A stretch of DNA of 42,080 nucleotides, taken from Chloroflexi bacterium UBA4730. GTDB taxonomy: Bacteria; Chloroflexota; Limnocylindria; P2-11E. Within the stretch, counting starts at the first letter, position 1, and each line of letters opens with the position of its first letter. A model generated the notes under the pieces. It was not told the DNA's origin. It saw nothing but the letters and a program-made list of their open reading frames with translations, and did no database searches. Of the stretch, positions 1 to 7,634 are shown in pieces. The translations under genes and the position numbers were made by a program. The stretch is taken from positions 15,391-57,470 of the forward strand of contig DHJC01000044.1 of the NCBI GenBank assembly GCA_002404155.1, read 5' to 3'.

Positions 1-22
1 AAGATCGGGCCGCACTGCTCGC

Positions 23-391
23 ATGGGAGGTCAAGTCTACGGGTCTGGTCATCGCGGCGCGAGGACGCGCAATCGCCGTTGTCTCCAGCGCGGGTCCCCG
101 ATGCAGGACTTCACCGGCGTGCCCGTGGTCGCAGACCCCGCCGCGATCGCGCGGCGGCCAGTCGCGCAGACAAGGACCTCGCATCCTCGGGGCGGGCTCG
201 ACCTGATGGTCCGGCTGACCCACGGGATGCCGACCGCGTCGGGGCCCACGTTCGACCTCTACGACTTCGCTGCCGTCGAGCTGTTCATCCTCCCCGCGCT
301 CGTGATCGGCTGGCTTAACGGGCGCGCGGCACTCGCTGCCGCGCTCGGAGTGCGCCACCCGTCGGCAACGCCTCGTCCGCTGGGCGGCTGA
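23..391 (+). CDS. Doubtful ORF at window edge
   Basis: An open frame of 122 codons that I do not recognise. Its last third has a hydrophobic stretch (around residues 80-105, ending near LVIGWLNGR) that could be a membrane segment; the first half is arginine-rich and looks non-coding. Another frame, open from base 3 to about 206, also reads plausibly at its start, so the region may hold the frameshifted tail of a gene that begins left of the window. I see no ribosome site that settles a start. Nothing else is recognisable before the repeat at 432. Confidence 0.2.
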   Translation: MGGQVYGSGHRGARTRNRRCLQRGSPMQDFTGVPVVADPAAIARRPVAQTRTSHPRGGLDLMVRLTHGMPTASGPTFDLYDFAAVELFILPALVIGWLNGRAALAAALGVRHPSATPRPLGG

Positions 392-431
392 TCCCGCCCA
401 CGCCTTCCTGGTCAGGCGTTCGCTGTTTTGC

Positions 432-584
432 TGGGTCGCTCTTCTGACGCGCGGTTTGGTCCGTCCGGTGCGTCCGTTCGTCGTTGTTCCTAAACGATTC
501 GCTTCTCTCGTCTGCCTAGGTCGCTTCTCTGCAGCCATTTCCTTTCAAGGAGAACGTCACGGGTTCGAATCCCATCTCGTCTAC
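432..584 (+). repeat. Direct repeat copy 1 with tRNA T-arm-like end
   Basis: About 150 bases matching 977-1131 in the same orientation. Shared blocks include TTCTGACGCGCGGTTTGG near the start, GCCTAGGTCGCTTCTCTGC in the middle and a CCTTTCAAGG stem followed by GGGTTCGAATCCC and CTAC at the end. Each copy holds 16-18-base iterons of the type GGTCGCTTNTCTGACGC (434-450 and 519-534 here, a weaker one at 497-512). The end mimics the anticodon-to-acceptor half of a tRNA, but no 5' half is present, so it is not a tRNA gene. Confidence 0.8.
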
Positions 585-656
585 ACGCCGCCGCACTCGG
601 GCTCGCGGTCGGGTCAGACAAACTAGACTCGCGCGATCCGACGCGTGGAGGAGCAA

Positions 657-905
657 ATGCCGCTGTTCATGGACACGCACACCATCAAAGGCGCCACGGC
701 CGACGCCGTCGCTGGCGCACACAAGAAGGACCTCGCCACGCAAGGAAAACACGGCGTGCGCTACCTGAAGTACTGGCTCGACGACCAGACCGGCCGGGTT
801 CACTGTCTGGTGGAGGCGCCCGATAAAGACGCCGCTGTTCGGGTGCACCGGGAAGCCCACGGGCTCTTGGCCGACGAGATCCACGAAGTCAAGGAGTACT
901 CATAG
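657..905 (+). CDS. DUF4242 (SCO4226-like) small protein
   Basis: An 82-residue protein of the DUF4242 type: a compact ferredoxin-like alpha/beta fold known in small nickel-binding proteins such as SCO4226. The start MPLFMDTHTI, the central KHGVRYLKYWLD and the VHREAHGL segment fit that family. The ATG at 657 is chosen because GGAGG (647-651) lies 5 bases upstream; a GTG at 645 would overlap that site. A TAGACT -10-like hexamer lies shortly upstream. The gene sits alone between the two ~150-bp direct repeats, as if carried between them. Its exact role is unknown. Confidence 0.8.
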   Translation: MPLFMDTHTIKGATADAVAGAHKKDLATQGKHGVRYLKYWLDDQTGRVHCLVEAPDKDAAVRVHREAHGLLADEIHEVKEYS

Positions 906-976
906 CAAGACGGCGTCGAGTTCTGAGCGCGCCCGTGGCGTCGGCCGCTGGATGAGGGCGACCTCTCAGCGGCAAG

Positions 977-1131
977 TAGGTCGCTTTTCTGACGCGCGGT
1001 TTGGTCCGTCCGGCGCGCCAGTTCTTCACAATGTCCTGAACGATTCGCGCCTATCGTTTGCCTAGGTCGCTTCTCTGCAGCTGGTTCCTTTCAAGGAAGA
1101 GGTCAGGGGTTCGAATCCCCTCCGGGCTACA
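977..1131 (+). repeat. Direct repeat copy 2 with tRNA T-arm-like end
   Basis: Second copy of the repeat at 432-584. Iterons are at 979-995 (GGTCGCTTTTCTGACGC) and 1065-1080 (GGTCGCTTCTCTGCAG). The 3' end carries TTCCTTTCAAGGAA, then GGGGTTCGAATCCCC, a perfect 5-bp T-stem with a canonical T-loop, then CTAC. Its reverse strand encodes the RGFEPLTSSLKG-type string that appears in many spuriously predicted proteins. It lies just past the 3' end of the minus-strand gene at 1142. Confidence 0.8.
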
Positions 1132-1141
1132 GACCGCGTCG

Positions 1142-1645
1142 TCAGGCGCGCCAATCGAGATGCGCAGAGGCAGCGGGAGCCGTCTTCTTCCTTGGGTAGC
1201 GATCGAGCTGCAGGTACAGCCACTCGAACCACTCCTCGAGGTAAGGGTTCCCTGCTCGCGCGCGATCCGCCTCGATCCAGGGGCGGAGCCGTGGCCACAC
1301 CGTGCGGATCGAGCCGCCGACCGTGTCGTCGATGATCGCGACCGGGACCATCCTGCGATACACGAGGTAGCCGAGCTGTTCGAACTGACCGCAGAGGATC
1401 CCCGCGGACTCTTCGAGCTCACGATCGCTCGCGACCAGGTCTGTGAATGGCCGATCGGTCGGTGACGCTAGGACCCGGCGCATGTGCGAGGCTGAACTCA
1501 CCGCCAGCGCGTTGACCGCGGCCAACGCTGCGTGCTCGTCCCGAGCATGGCCGTACTGGCGGAGATTCAGCGCACCGAAGATGAAGCCGCCAACCACGGT
1601 CAGCGTCGTGATGATTTGGAGCGCGAGTGGGAGATCGAGCTGCAT
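1142..1645 (-). CDS. Membrane-anchored protein, DUF4760-like
   Basis: A 167-residue protein with one N-terminal membrane segment (about residues 5-27, LALQIITTLTVVGGFIFGAL) and a cytoplasmic helical domain rich in Trp, Tyr and Arg. The pattern, with a short TM, a helix bearing HARDEHAALAAV, then a WPRLRPWIEADR segment near the C-terminus, resembles DUF4760-type proteins of unknown function. ATG at 1645 is chosen because GGAGG (1655-1659) is 8 bases upstream; an upstream GTG at 1654 would abut that site. It stands alone. No catalytic motif is visible. Confidence 0.65.
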   Translation of the reverse strand: MQLDLPLALQIITTLTVVGGFIFGALNLRQYGHARDEHAALAAVNALAVSSASHMRRVLASPTDRPFTDLVASDRELEESAGILCGQFEQLGYLVYRRMVPVAIIDDTVGGSIRTVWPRLRPWIEADRARAGNPYLEEWFEWLYLQLDRYPRKKTAPAASAHLDWRA

Positions 1646-1878
1646 GACGACCACCTCCGAGAAATCACTTGCCTGGGCCGTGACCCGCGACCGTCACTCG
1701 TTTCCTTACGGGCACTCCCATCAGCGGCCCGCTCCGCGCCGGTCGAACTTGGATCCCGAGCGCGAGCAGCGATCATCGAGCCGAACGGCCCAGAGGAAGC
1801 CGACTTTCGCCTCTGCTCCGTCTTCTGCCACTACGTCACGCTGGTTCGGCGCTTCGCCCGAGGCTAAGGAGATCGGAT

Positions 1879-2082
1879 ATGAGTTGCTACGTTTGCCGCG
1901 CTGAGGCCGCCGGCATCTGCACGAATTGCGGCGCCGCCCTCTGTGAGGCCCACTTCCGAGAAGCCCGGACCTATGCCGTCGGTGGCGCACGGTTCGGGTG
2001 CCCGCACTCGATCAGCACCCGCCAGGCGACCGCGCGACAGCTATCGGACGCACTGCCCACGCGAGCGAGGCGCGCGGTCTAG
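1879..2082 (+). CDS. Small zinc-binding protein, DUF2180-like
   Basis: A 67-residue protein with an N-terminal cysteine/histidine cluster: CYVC, then CTNCGAALCEAHF, then a later Cys-Pro-His. This is the B-box/DUF2180 pattern of small zinc proteins found in archaea and high-GC bacteria. The tail is basic. AAGGAG lies 7 bases before the ATG. The stop is 45 bases before the catalase start, so the two may be cotranscribed; it could be a redox or metal sensor, but nothing in the sequence proves that. Confidence 0.7.
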   Translation: MSCYVCRAEAAGICTNCGAALCEAHFREARTYAVGGARFGCPHSISTRQATARQLSDALPTRARRAV

Positions 2083-2127
2083 GCCGTCAGCCTCAGCACG
2101 GCCAAGTGATAGAAGGAGCAAGTCGAG

Positions 2128-3890
2128 ATGACCAAGGAACACGCGCAGACGACACCGGCCCGCGACGGGCACGGCCCGACGCTCACCACCAGGCAGGGCC
2201 ATCCGGTACACGACAACCAGAACCAACGCACGATCGGGGCGCGCGGCCCCGCGACGCTCGAGAACTATCAGTTCCTCGAGAAGATCAGCCACTTCGATCG
2301 GGAGCGGATCCCGGAGCGCGTGGTCCACGCGCACGGCGCAGTCGCGTATGGCCATTTGAAGCGACCGGCAGGATCGGCGACGAACCTGCCGCGACCTACA
2401 CCCGGGCGAAGCTCTTCCAGACGGCCGGGAAGCGGACCCCTCTCGCGATCCGGCTCTCGACCGTGATCGGAGGGCGCGACTCGTCAGAGACGGCGCGCGA
2501 CCCGCGTGGCTTCGCGGTGAAGTTCTATACCGAGGACGGGAACTGGGACCTCGTCGGCAACAACCTGCCGGTGTTCTTCATCCGCGATGCGATCAAGTTC
2601 CCGGACGTCATCCACGCGCTCAAACCCGACCCGGTGAGCTTCCACCAGGAGCCGAGTCGGATCTTCGACTTCATGGCCAACACGCCCGAGTCGATGCACA
2701 TGCTCACGTTCCTGTTCAGTCCGCGCGGAATACCGGTGGACTACCGGCATCAGCAGGGCTTCGGCGTAAACACGTACAAGATGGTGAACGCGCGGGGCGA
2801 GACCGTGCTCGTCAAGTACCACTGGCAGCCCAAGAGCGGGGTGGGCTGCCTCACCGAGGATGAGGCTCAGGCCGTGCAGGCGAAGGAGCTCGGTCACGCC
2901 TCCATGGACCTCTACCAGGCCATCGATCGCGGCGACTTCCCCCAGTGGGACCTCCTCGTCCAGACCATGAGCGACGATGAGCATCCCGAGCTCGACTTCG
3001 ATCCGCTGGACGACACGAAGACATGGCCGGAGGACCGGTTCCCTCTACGGCATGTGGGGACGATGACGCTCGATCGCAACGTCGACAACTTCTACGCGGA
3101 AAGCGAGCAGATCGCCTTCGGGACAGGCGTCCTCGTGGACGGCCTCGACTTCTCCGATGACAAGATGCTCATCGGCCGCACCTTCAGCTACTCGGACACG
3201 CAGCGGTATCGCGTCGGGCCGAACTACCTGCAGCTGCCCGTGAACATGCCGAAGAACGCGAAGGTCTCGACCAACCAACGTGACGGCCAGATGACCTACG
3301 TTGTCGATGGCAACGAGGCCGGCGAGAACACGCACGTCAACTACGAGCCCAGCTCACACCCCGGTGCGAATCGTGAGGCGCCATACCCGGCCCACGTCGA
3401 ACAAGGTCCGACGATCAGCGGCAAGCTGACCCGGCGACAGATCCCGCGCGCCAACGACTACGCGCAGGCCGCGGACCGCTATCGGACCATGATGCAGTGG
3501 GAACGCGATGACCTCGTCCACAACCTCGTTGGACTCCTCGGCAAGTGCGAGCGCTACACACAGGCGCGGATGGTCTGGCACCTGCTGCTCGTCGACCCTG
3601 ACTACGGGACCCGGGTCGGCGCGGGCCTCGGTATCACCGCTGATGACGTGAAGAAGCTCGCGCCGCTGCCGAATCAGCCGCTCACCGAAGACGACCGGCA
3701 GCGTCTCGGCCATCTCGGCGACGCGCGGCCGCGCGCTGCCGGTGGCACGACGCTCACCGGATCGGTCCCGGTGCGCCGCCTCGCCGACATGCCGGACAGC
3801 ATCGCGTCGCAGCTGGTCTCGGTACCGGCGTCAGGCAACGGCGACGGGCACCGCGTTCCGCTGGAAGAGGTCGCGCTCGTCAAGCGCTGA
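2128..3890 (+). CDS. katA: Monofunctional heme catalase, single-base frameshift
   Basis: Catalase, decomposing hydrogen peroxide to water and oxygen in the cytoplasm. The N-terminus (MTKEHAQ..., including VVHAHGA with the distal His) is read in one frame from 2128. Near 2355-2357 the frame breaks: CATTTGAAG reads HLK, but one extra T gives HFEATGRIGDE, the expected continuation. The rest, in the second frame, has DLVGNNLPVFF with the distal Asn, FSPRGIPVDYRHQQGFG, and RTFSYSDTQRYRVGPNY with the proximal Tyr. Rejoined, the protein is about 587 residues, longer than small-subunit catalases (~480-500) because of a C-terminal extension. All active-site residues are present, so this is either a homopolymer sequencing error or a fresh inactivation. 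Neither single frame alone makes a complete enzyme. Confidence 0.9.
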
Positions 3891-3920
3891 ATAGGAGGTA
3901 TCGCCAGCTGGGATCGGCCC

Positions 3921-3960
3921 GAGGGACCTTCGGCTTCCTCGTTGGGTCCATTTGGCCCTA
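3921..3960 (+). promoter_or_regulatory. Two DosR/NarL-type palindromic boxes
   Basis: GAGGGACCTTCGGCTTC (3921-3937) and TTGGGTCCATTTGGCCCTA (3942-3960). The second is a near-perfect GGGYC...GRCCC palindrome. Both resemble the GGGAC-n-GTCCC class of boxes bound by DosR-like regulators. They lie 117-156 bases before the Rieske start and about 20 bases apart, fitting oxygen- or redox-dependent control of the cytochrome cluster. The regulator is not in this window. Confidence 0.4.
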
Positions 3961-4076
3961 TATGCCGCCGGCCGCAGAGCTAAGGGTGACCTAAACCCCT
4001 GAAAGGCTGCTAAGCCAGTCGCGTTTAGCAGACAAGACCAGAGGCGCGGCCTGCGATTTCATTGAGGGAGGCCGGC

Positions 4077-4586
4077 GTGACGCACGAAGCTGGCGAGCCG
4101 AAGAAGGCCGGCGTTGTCGGTAGACGGGACGTCCTCAGCACCATCGGATTCTGGATCGCGACAGTGGCCTCGGCTGCAATCCTCGGTATCCCTTCGGTGC
4201 GCTTCGCAGCCGGCAAGTCCCTGGAGCAGGTGACGGAGCACTGGGTTCCGATCGGCTCCCCCGACAAGCTCACGCCCGGCGACTTCACCTCTGTCGTCTA
4301 CTCGTTTCGATTGAAGGATGCGTGGCGCGAGGTGAAGAAGGAGGGGCTCATCTACGTGCGATCGGCGCCGCGGGGCGGGTCCAGCGGCGAATTCCTCGCC
4401 CTGTCCGGAGTCTGCACGCATCTGGGGTGCAATGTCCGCTGGAGCAAGGACGCGTCGCGTTTCGCCTGCCCCTGCCATTCGGGCCTCTACGACGCGGACG
4501 GAGCCGTGATCTCCGGCCCGCCGCCGAAGCCACTGCGCCAGCTCGAGACGCGCGTCACCGACGGCGTGCTCGAAGCGCATATCTAG
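4077..4586 (+). CDS. petC: Rieske iron-sulfur protein of cytochrome bc-type complex
   Basis: A 169-residue Rieske [2Fe-2S] protein passing electrons from quinol to a c-type cytochrome. Near residue 15 GRRDVLSTIGFW starts a twin-arginine-like signal anchor followed by a membrane segment (IATVASAAILGIP). The cluster ligands are in CTHLGC and CPCHSG, with the two Cys-His pairs and the disulfide cysteines all present. GTG at 4077 is chosen because GAGGGAGG ends 5 bases upstream; the TTG at 4062 lies before that site. The cytochrome b gene starts 6 bases after the stop, so the two form an operon. Confidence 0.93.
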   Translation: MTHEAGEPKKAGVVGRRDVLSTIGFWIATVASAAILGIPSVRFAAGKSLEQVTEHWVPIGSPDKLTPGDFTSVVYSFRLKDAWREVKKEGLIYVRSAPRGGSSGEFLALSGVCTHLGCNVRWSKDASRFACPCHSGLYDADGAVISGPPPKPLRQLETRVTDGVLEAHI

Positions 4587-4591
4587 CCGCG

Positions 4592-5641
4592 ATGAGAACA
4601 CTCCTCCATTGGTTTGATGAGCGGACCGGCTGGAGCGGGCCGATGCAGAAGATCTTCCGCTACCCGGTGCCCGCGCACGCACATCACAACCCCCTCTTCA
4701 GCATGGGCTCGCTGCTCATGGTGCTGTTCGTGGTCCAAGCCCTCACGGGCTCGCTCATGGCGTTCTATTACGACCCTTCGCCCGACGGTGCGTACAGCAG
4801 CGTGGACTACATGCAGTTCATCCTGCCGTTCGGCTGGCTCGTGCGTGGTGTGCATCACTGGGCCGCATCGGCGATGGTCGTCATCGTCGTGCTCCACCTC
4901 CTGCGGACGTACCTGTACGGCGCGTACAAGAAGCCCCGGGAGCTGACCTGGTTGGTGGGGGTTGTTCTCCTGCTGATCACCGTCTCCTTCGGCTTCACCG
5001 GGTACTTGCTGCCCTGGGACCAGAAGGGCTACTGGGCGACGCAGGTGGGCACCGAGATCGCGGGCTCGGTCCCTGCGATCGGCTCTGCTCTCCGCAACCT
5101 GATGCGCGGCGGCGAGGACATGGGCATCGCGACGCTGACGCGCTTCTACTCAGTGCACATGCTCTTCCTGCCGGGAGCCTTCATGGTGATCGTCCTGGGG
5201 CACCTGGCGCTCATGCGCCGCCACGGGCTCGCGCCGGCGCTCGTGCGCAGGGGCCACGGGCCGGAGAAGACCGTGCCCTTCTACCCGACGCATCTCGCCA
5301 TCGAGGCCGGGATCGCCCTCGTGGTTATCATCGGCCTCGTCGTCGCAGCGAACCTGGTTCCGGCGCCGCTGGATCTGCGGGCCGACCCGACCGACACCAC
5401 CTTCGTCCCACGTCCCGATTGGTACTTCCTCTTCTACTTCCAGCTGCTCACGTACTTCCCCGGCGGCCTCGAGGCCATCGGCACGGTGGCGATACCGCTC
5501 TTCTTCTTCGGCTCGCTCGTTCTGCTGCCGTTCGTCGATCGAAGAGCGGAGCGGAGACCTTGGCGAAAGCCGATCACTTCCAGCGCGTTCGTGCTGTACG
5601 CGGTTGCGGTCATCGTCCTGACGATTCGTGGCAGTGGCTAG
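4592..5641 (+). CDS. petB: Fused cytochrome b / subunit IV of bc-type complex
   Basis: A 349-residue integral membrane protein with about eight helices. It oxidises quinol and carries two b hemes. Heme ligands are visible as His pairs: GVHHWAAS and VVLHLL, with later YSVHMLF and VLGHLAL on the fourth helix. GYLLPWDQ follows the third helix, and the RPDWYFLF segment is the variant of the PEWY quinol-site motif, so both the cytochrome b and the subunit IV halves are fused, though shorter than mitochondrial cytochrome b. ATG at 4592 directly follows the Rieske stop. The longer open frame upstream is a shadow of the Rieske gene. Confidence 0.93.
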   Translation: MRTLLHWFDERTGWSGPMQKIFRYPVPAHAHHNPLFSMGSLLMVLFVVQALTGSLMAFYYDPSPDGAYSSVDYMQFILPFGWLVRGVHHWAASAMVVIVVLHLLRTYLYGAYKKPRELTWLVGVVLLLITVSFGFTGYLLPWDQKGYWATQVGTEIAGSVPAIGSALRNLMRGGEDMGIATLTRFYSVHMLFLPGAFMVIVLGHLALMRRHGLAPALVRRGHGPEKTVPFYPTHLAIEAGIALVVIIGLVVAANLVPAPLDLRADPTDTTFVPRPDWYFLFYFQLLTYFPGGLEAIGTVAIPLFFFGSLVLLPFVDRRAERRPWRKPITSSAFVLYAVAVIVLTIRGSG

Positions 5642-5678
5642 CGGTGTCTCGGTGACGGCTGAAAGGATTCGTGGACGT

Positions 5679-6662
5679 ATGTGGAAACGGCTCGTCGGGC
5701 CAATGCTCGCGGCCCTGGTTGCGGGAGCCTGCGGCGGCGCTGCTAACGCGGCCGCGCCCAACAACCTCATCGCAGCGACGGGGGCGCCGAGCTCCCTGGC
5801 AGGTGACGACGGCGCTTGGAAGGATGCCGGCGTGATGACCGTCAAGACAGCGGTGATCGCCGGTTCGGCGGCCAAACAGGGCGCCGAGGTCAAAGTGCAG
5901 GCCCTGTACAGCAGCACCGATATCTGGTTCCGCTTCGAGTGGGCCGATTCCACGCAAAGTGCGGACCGCTTCTGGCTGTACGACGGTGCGAAGTGGACCT
6001 CCTCAGGCAACGAGGACCGTCTCGCCCTCCTCTGGGAGATCTCTCCCCTCGAACGGTTCCAGACGCACGGCTGTACGGCGGTGTGCCATAACCCCGTGTC
6101 CGACCCCATTGCGAAGTGGTACATGGTCACGCCCGGCGCCGACGATCGCGCGGATAACTGGCAGTGGATCGCCGGCCGCACCAACCCCGTCGGCCAGGCC
6201 GACGACAAATACCTCGTCGGCGCCCTTCCGGATCCCGCGAGCACGGGGTCGAGCTTCGTGAACGACACGAGTGAGAAGGGTGGCTCCGCGAATAACAGGA
6301 CGGCGGATGGCTCGGGTCCGGCGAAGATGCAGGATCCGTCGAAGCCGGCTTCGGCCGGGAGCGGGTTCCTCCTCGCGTCCGAGGCCGTCACTATCGACGC
6401 GTCCAAGTTCAAGGCCGGTGACAAGGTCCCGCGCGACCTGCTCGCGCCCTCGGTGGGCAGTCGCGGCGACATCGACGCCAAGGGTGTCTATGCGAGCGGC
6501 AAGTGGACGGTGGTCTTCCACCGCAAGCTGGACACCAAGAACGACGATGACATTCAGTTCGTTGTGGGTAGAACCATTCCGTTCGGCCTAGCCGTCTTCG
6601 ACAACGTCTCAGGGTTCAGTCACACGGTGGCCGGCGAACCCCTCTACCTGAGGTTCAGGTAG
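5679..6662 (+). CDS. Exported heme protein, ethylbenzene-dehydrogenase gamma-like, with CxxCH
   Basis: A 327-residue exported protein. Residues 1-25 form a signal peptide with a possible lipobox around GACGG. The body fits the heme-binding domain shared by ethylbenzene/DMSO dehydrogenase gamma subunits and NapC-type partner proteins: WKDAG near the start, YSSTDIWFRFEWADST, and WTVVFHRKLDT with IPFGLAVFDN near the end. It also has one c-type heme site, CTAVCH near residue 135. GAAAGGA sits about 12 bases before the ATG. It follows cytochrome b by 37 bases on the same strand, so I infer it is the c-heme electron acceptor or carrier of this complex, in place of a classical cytochrome c1. Confidence 0.82.
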   Translation: MWKRLVGPMLAALVAGACGGAANAAAPNNLIAATGAPSSLAGDDGAWKDAGVMTVKTAVIAGSAAKQGAEVKVQALYSSTDIWFRFEWADSTQSADRFWLYDGAKWTSSGNEDRLALLWEISPLERFQTHGCTAVCHNPVSDPIAKWYMVTPGADDRADNWQWIAGRTNPVGQADDKYLVGALPDPASTGSSFVNDTSEKGGSANNRTADGSGPAKMQDPSKPASAGSGFLLASEAVTIDASKFKAGDKVPRDLLAPSVGSRGDIDAKGVYASGKWTVVFHRKLDTKNDDDIQFVVGRTIPFGLAVFDNVSGFSHTVAGEPLYLRFR

Positions 6663-6669
6663 CAACAAA

Positions 6670-6728
6670 CCGAGGAGGGCCAGGCCGCCGGTCGGCAACC
6701 TGAGCCCGGCCGGGTGCCGGGTTCTCGG
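6670..6728 (+). other. Structured segment, SAM-riboswitch-like core or terminator
   Basis: CCGAG (6670-6674) pairs with CTCGG (6724-6728). Inside, CGGCA (6693-6697) pairs with TGCCG (6715-6719), with GGCAACC facing GGGTGCC as in SAM-I/SAM-IV cores. No methionine gene follows, only a broken kinase start, and there is no U-tract. It may be a riboswitch relic or just a 3' hairpin of the upstream gene. Confidence 0.2.
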
Positions 6729-6779
6729 CTACACGAGCCGCAGTGACACCTCCGATTCGCTCCAGGTCAGGAAGGTGCT

Positions 6780-6920
6780 ATGCCCGCTGGTGGCATGCAC
6801 GCCGACGAAGTGCCGATCGATGTATCTCTCGTGGGCCGGTTGCTCGCCGCGCAGTTTCCGAACTGAGCAGACCTTCCCATCGAGCCGGTCGAGTCCGCCG
6901 GGACGGACAACGCATCGTTT
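6780..6920 (+). pseudogene. Aminoglycoside phosphotransferase N-terminal fragment
   Basis: From ATG 6780 the frame reads MHADEVPIDVSLV, then GRLLAAQFPN, a TGA stop at 6863-6865, then ADLPIEPVESAGTDN. This is the typical first ~45 residues of APH-family kinases (normally ...AAQFPQWADLP...), with the tryptophan codon changed to a stop. Similarity fades after GTDNASF, before the catalytic core. GGAAGG lies a few bases before the ATG. It is a dead fragment, with no kinase active site left. The remaining bases to about 7140 hold no gene that I can support. Confidence 0.65.
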
Positions 6921-7146
6921 GCGATCCAATGGACGGCGTGCCCGTCGGAGCTAACGGCCCAAGGGCGTGTCGTGGTTGGGTCTGATGCCGCTCAGTTTCC
7001 GTCCAAGCGCGTAGCACTTAGCTTGCGTCCAACTCGGATGACGGCGCCGATGAGGTCATCCACACTCAGCGCGTGAGACGAATGCAGTTGCATGGCCCGC
7101 CGTCCCACGGTATCTCGGCACGTCCGCGACCGTCGCCTGAGCACGG

Positions 7147-7365
7147 CTACGCTCGCGCGGTGATGCCAGCGACGATGCGGGACGTGCCCGGACGCACCCA
7201 ACGGTCGTCAGTTAAGTCGTCAAACTCCTGCGCTTTGCCCAGCGGCAAGCCCGCACCCGATATGAGACGCAGGCTGAGCTGTACCTCCTCGATGACGCGA
7301 TCGCGAAGCCCGAGGAGCTCGCGGCCCACGTACGCGCGTGGGCCGCTCGAGATCGTCTTGGCCAT
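7147..7365 (-). CDS. Doubtful 72-residue ORF
   Basis: Starting at ATG 7365 the frame reads MAKTISSGPRAYVG and continues with an amphipathic helix (GLRDRVIEEVQLSLRL). It begins directly beside the iteron block at 7389-7491, and its upstream bases TTCAAGGAAGAGGTCA are identical to a segment in the direct repeat at 977-1131. It may be a small helical protein, the stub of an element-borne gene, or chance. I do not recognise it. Confidence 0.25.
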   Translation of the reverse strand: MAKTISSGPRAYVGRELLGLRDRVIEEVQLSLRLISGAGLPLGKAQEFDDLTDDRWVRPGTSRIVAGITARA

Positions 7366-7388
7366 GACCTCTTCCTTGAAGGGGAAGC

Positions 7389-7491
7389 GGTCAAGAGAAG
7401 CGGTCCAGTGAATTAGCGTTGATACCGCCTCCGCGCGAAAACAGGCGTCAAAGAAGCGGCCATCAGCGAGATCGGCGTCAGATAAGCGGCC
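7389..7491 (-). repeat. Three iterons related to the 150-bp repeats; IS-end-like
   Basis: GGTCAAGAGAAGCGGTCC (7389-7406), GGCGTCAAAGAAGCGGCC (7444-7461) and GGCGTCAGATAAGCGGCC (7474-7491). The last two are exactly 30 bases apart. They are the reverse complement of the GGTCGCTTNTCTGACGC iterons in the repeats at 432 and 977. Multiple subterminal repeats of this kind are typical of the ends of IS21-family elements; no transposase remains here. Confidence 0.55.
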
Positions 7492-7634
7492 TACAGATCG
7501 TGAGGCGGGCAGCAGGCCGCCTCCCCGGTGTGCTTGATGCCATCCCGGCAAAACTGCGTCGGGGACCCTGAAATCTCCGCAAACTTCGGCAGCTCGTTTG
7601 GTGGCAATCACATCGCTCGGTACGTTCGAGAGCG

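Noticed and set aside
536..584. Possible tRNA gene in direct repeat copy 1
   Set aside because: T-loop and anticodon-like stem are present, but there is no D-arm or 5' acceptor strand, and the T-stem pairs poorly.
1072..1131. Possible tRNA-Glu gene in direct repeat copy 2
   Set aside because: The TTTCAAG loop and T-arm look real, but upstream bases are iterons rather than a 5' half.
5150..6481. 443-codon minus-strand frame
   Set aside because: Antisense to cytochrome b and the exported heme protein, whose motifs are unambiguous.
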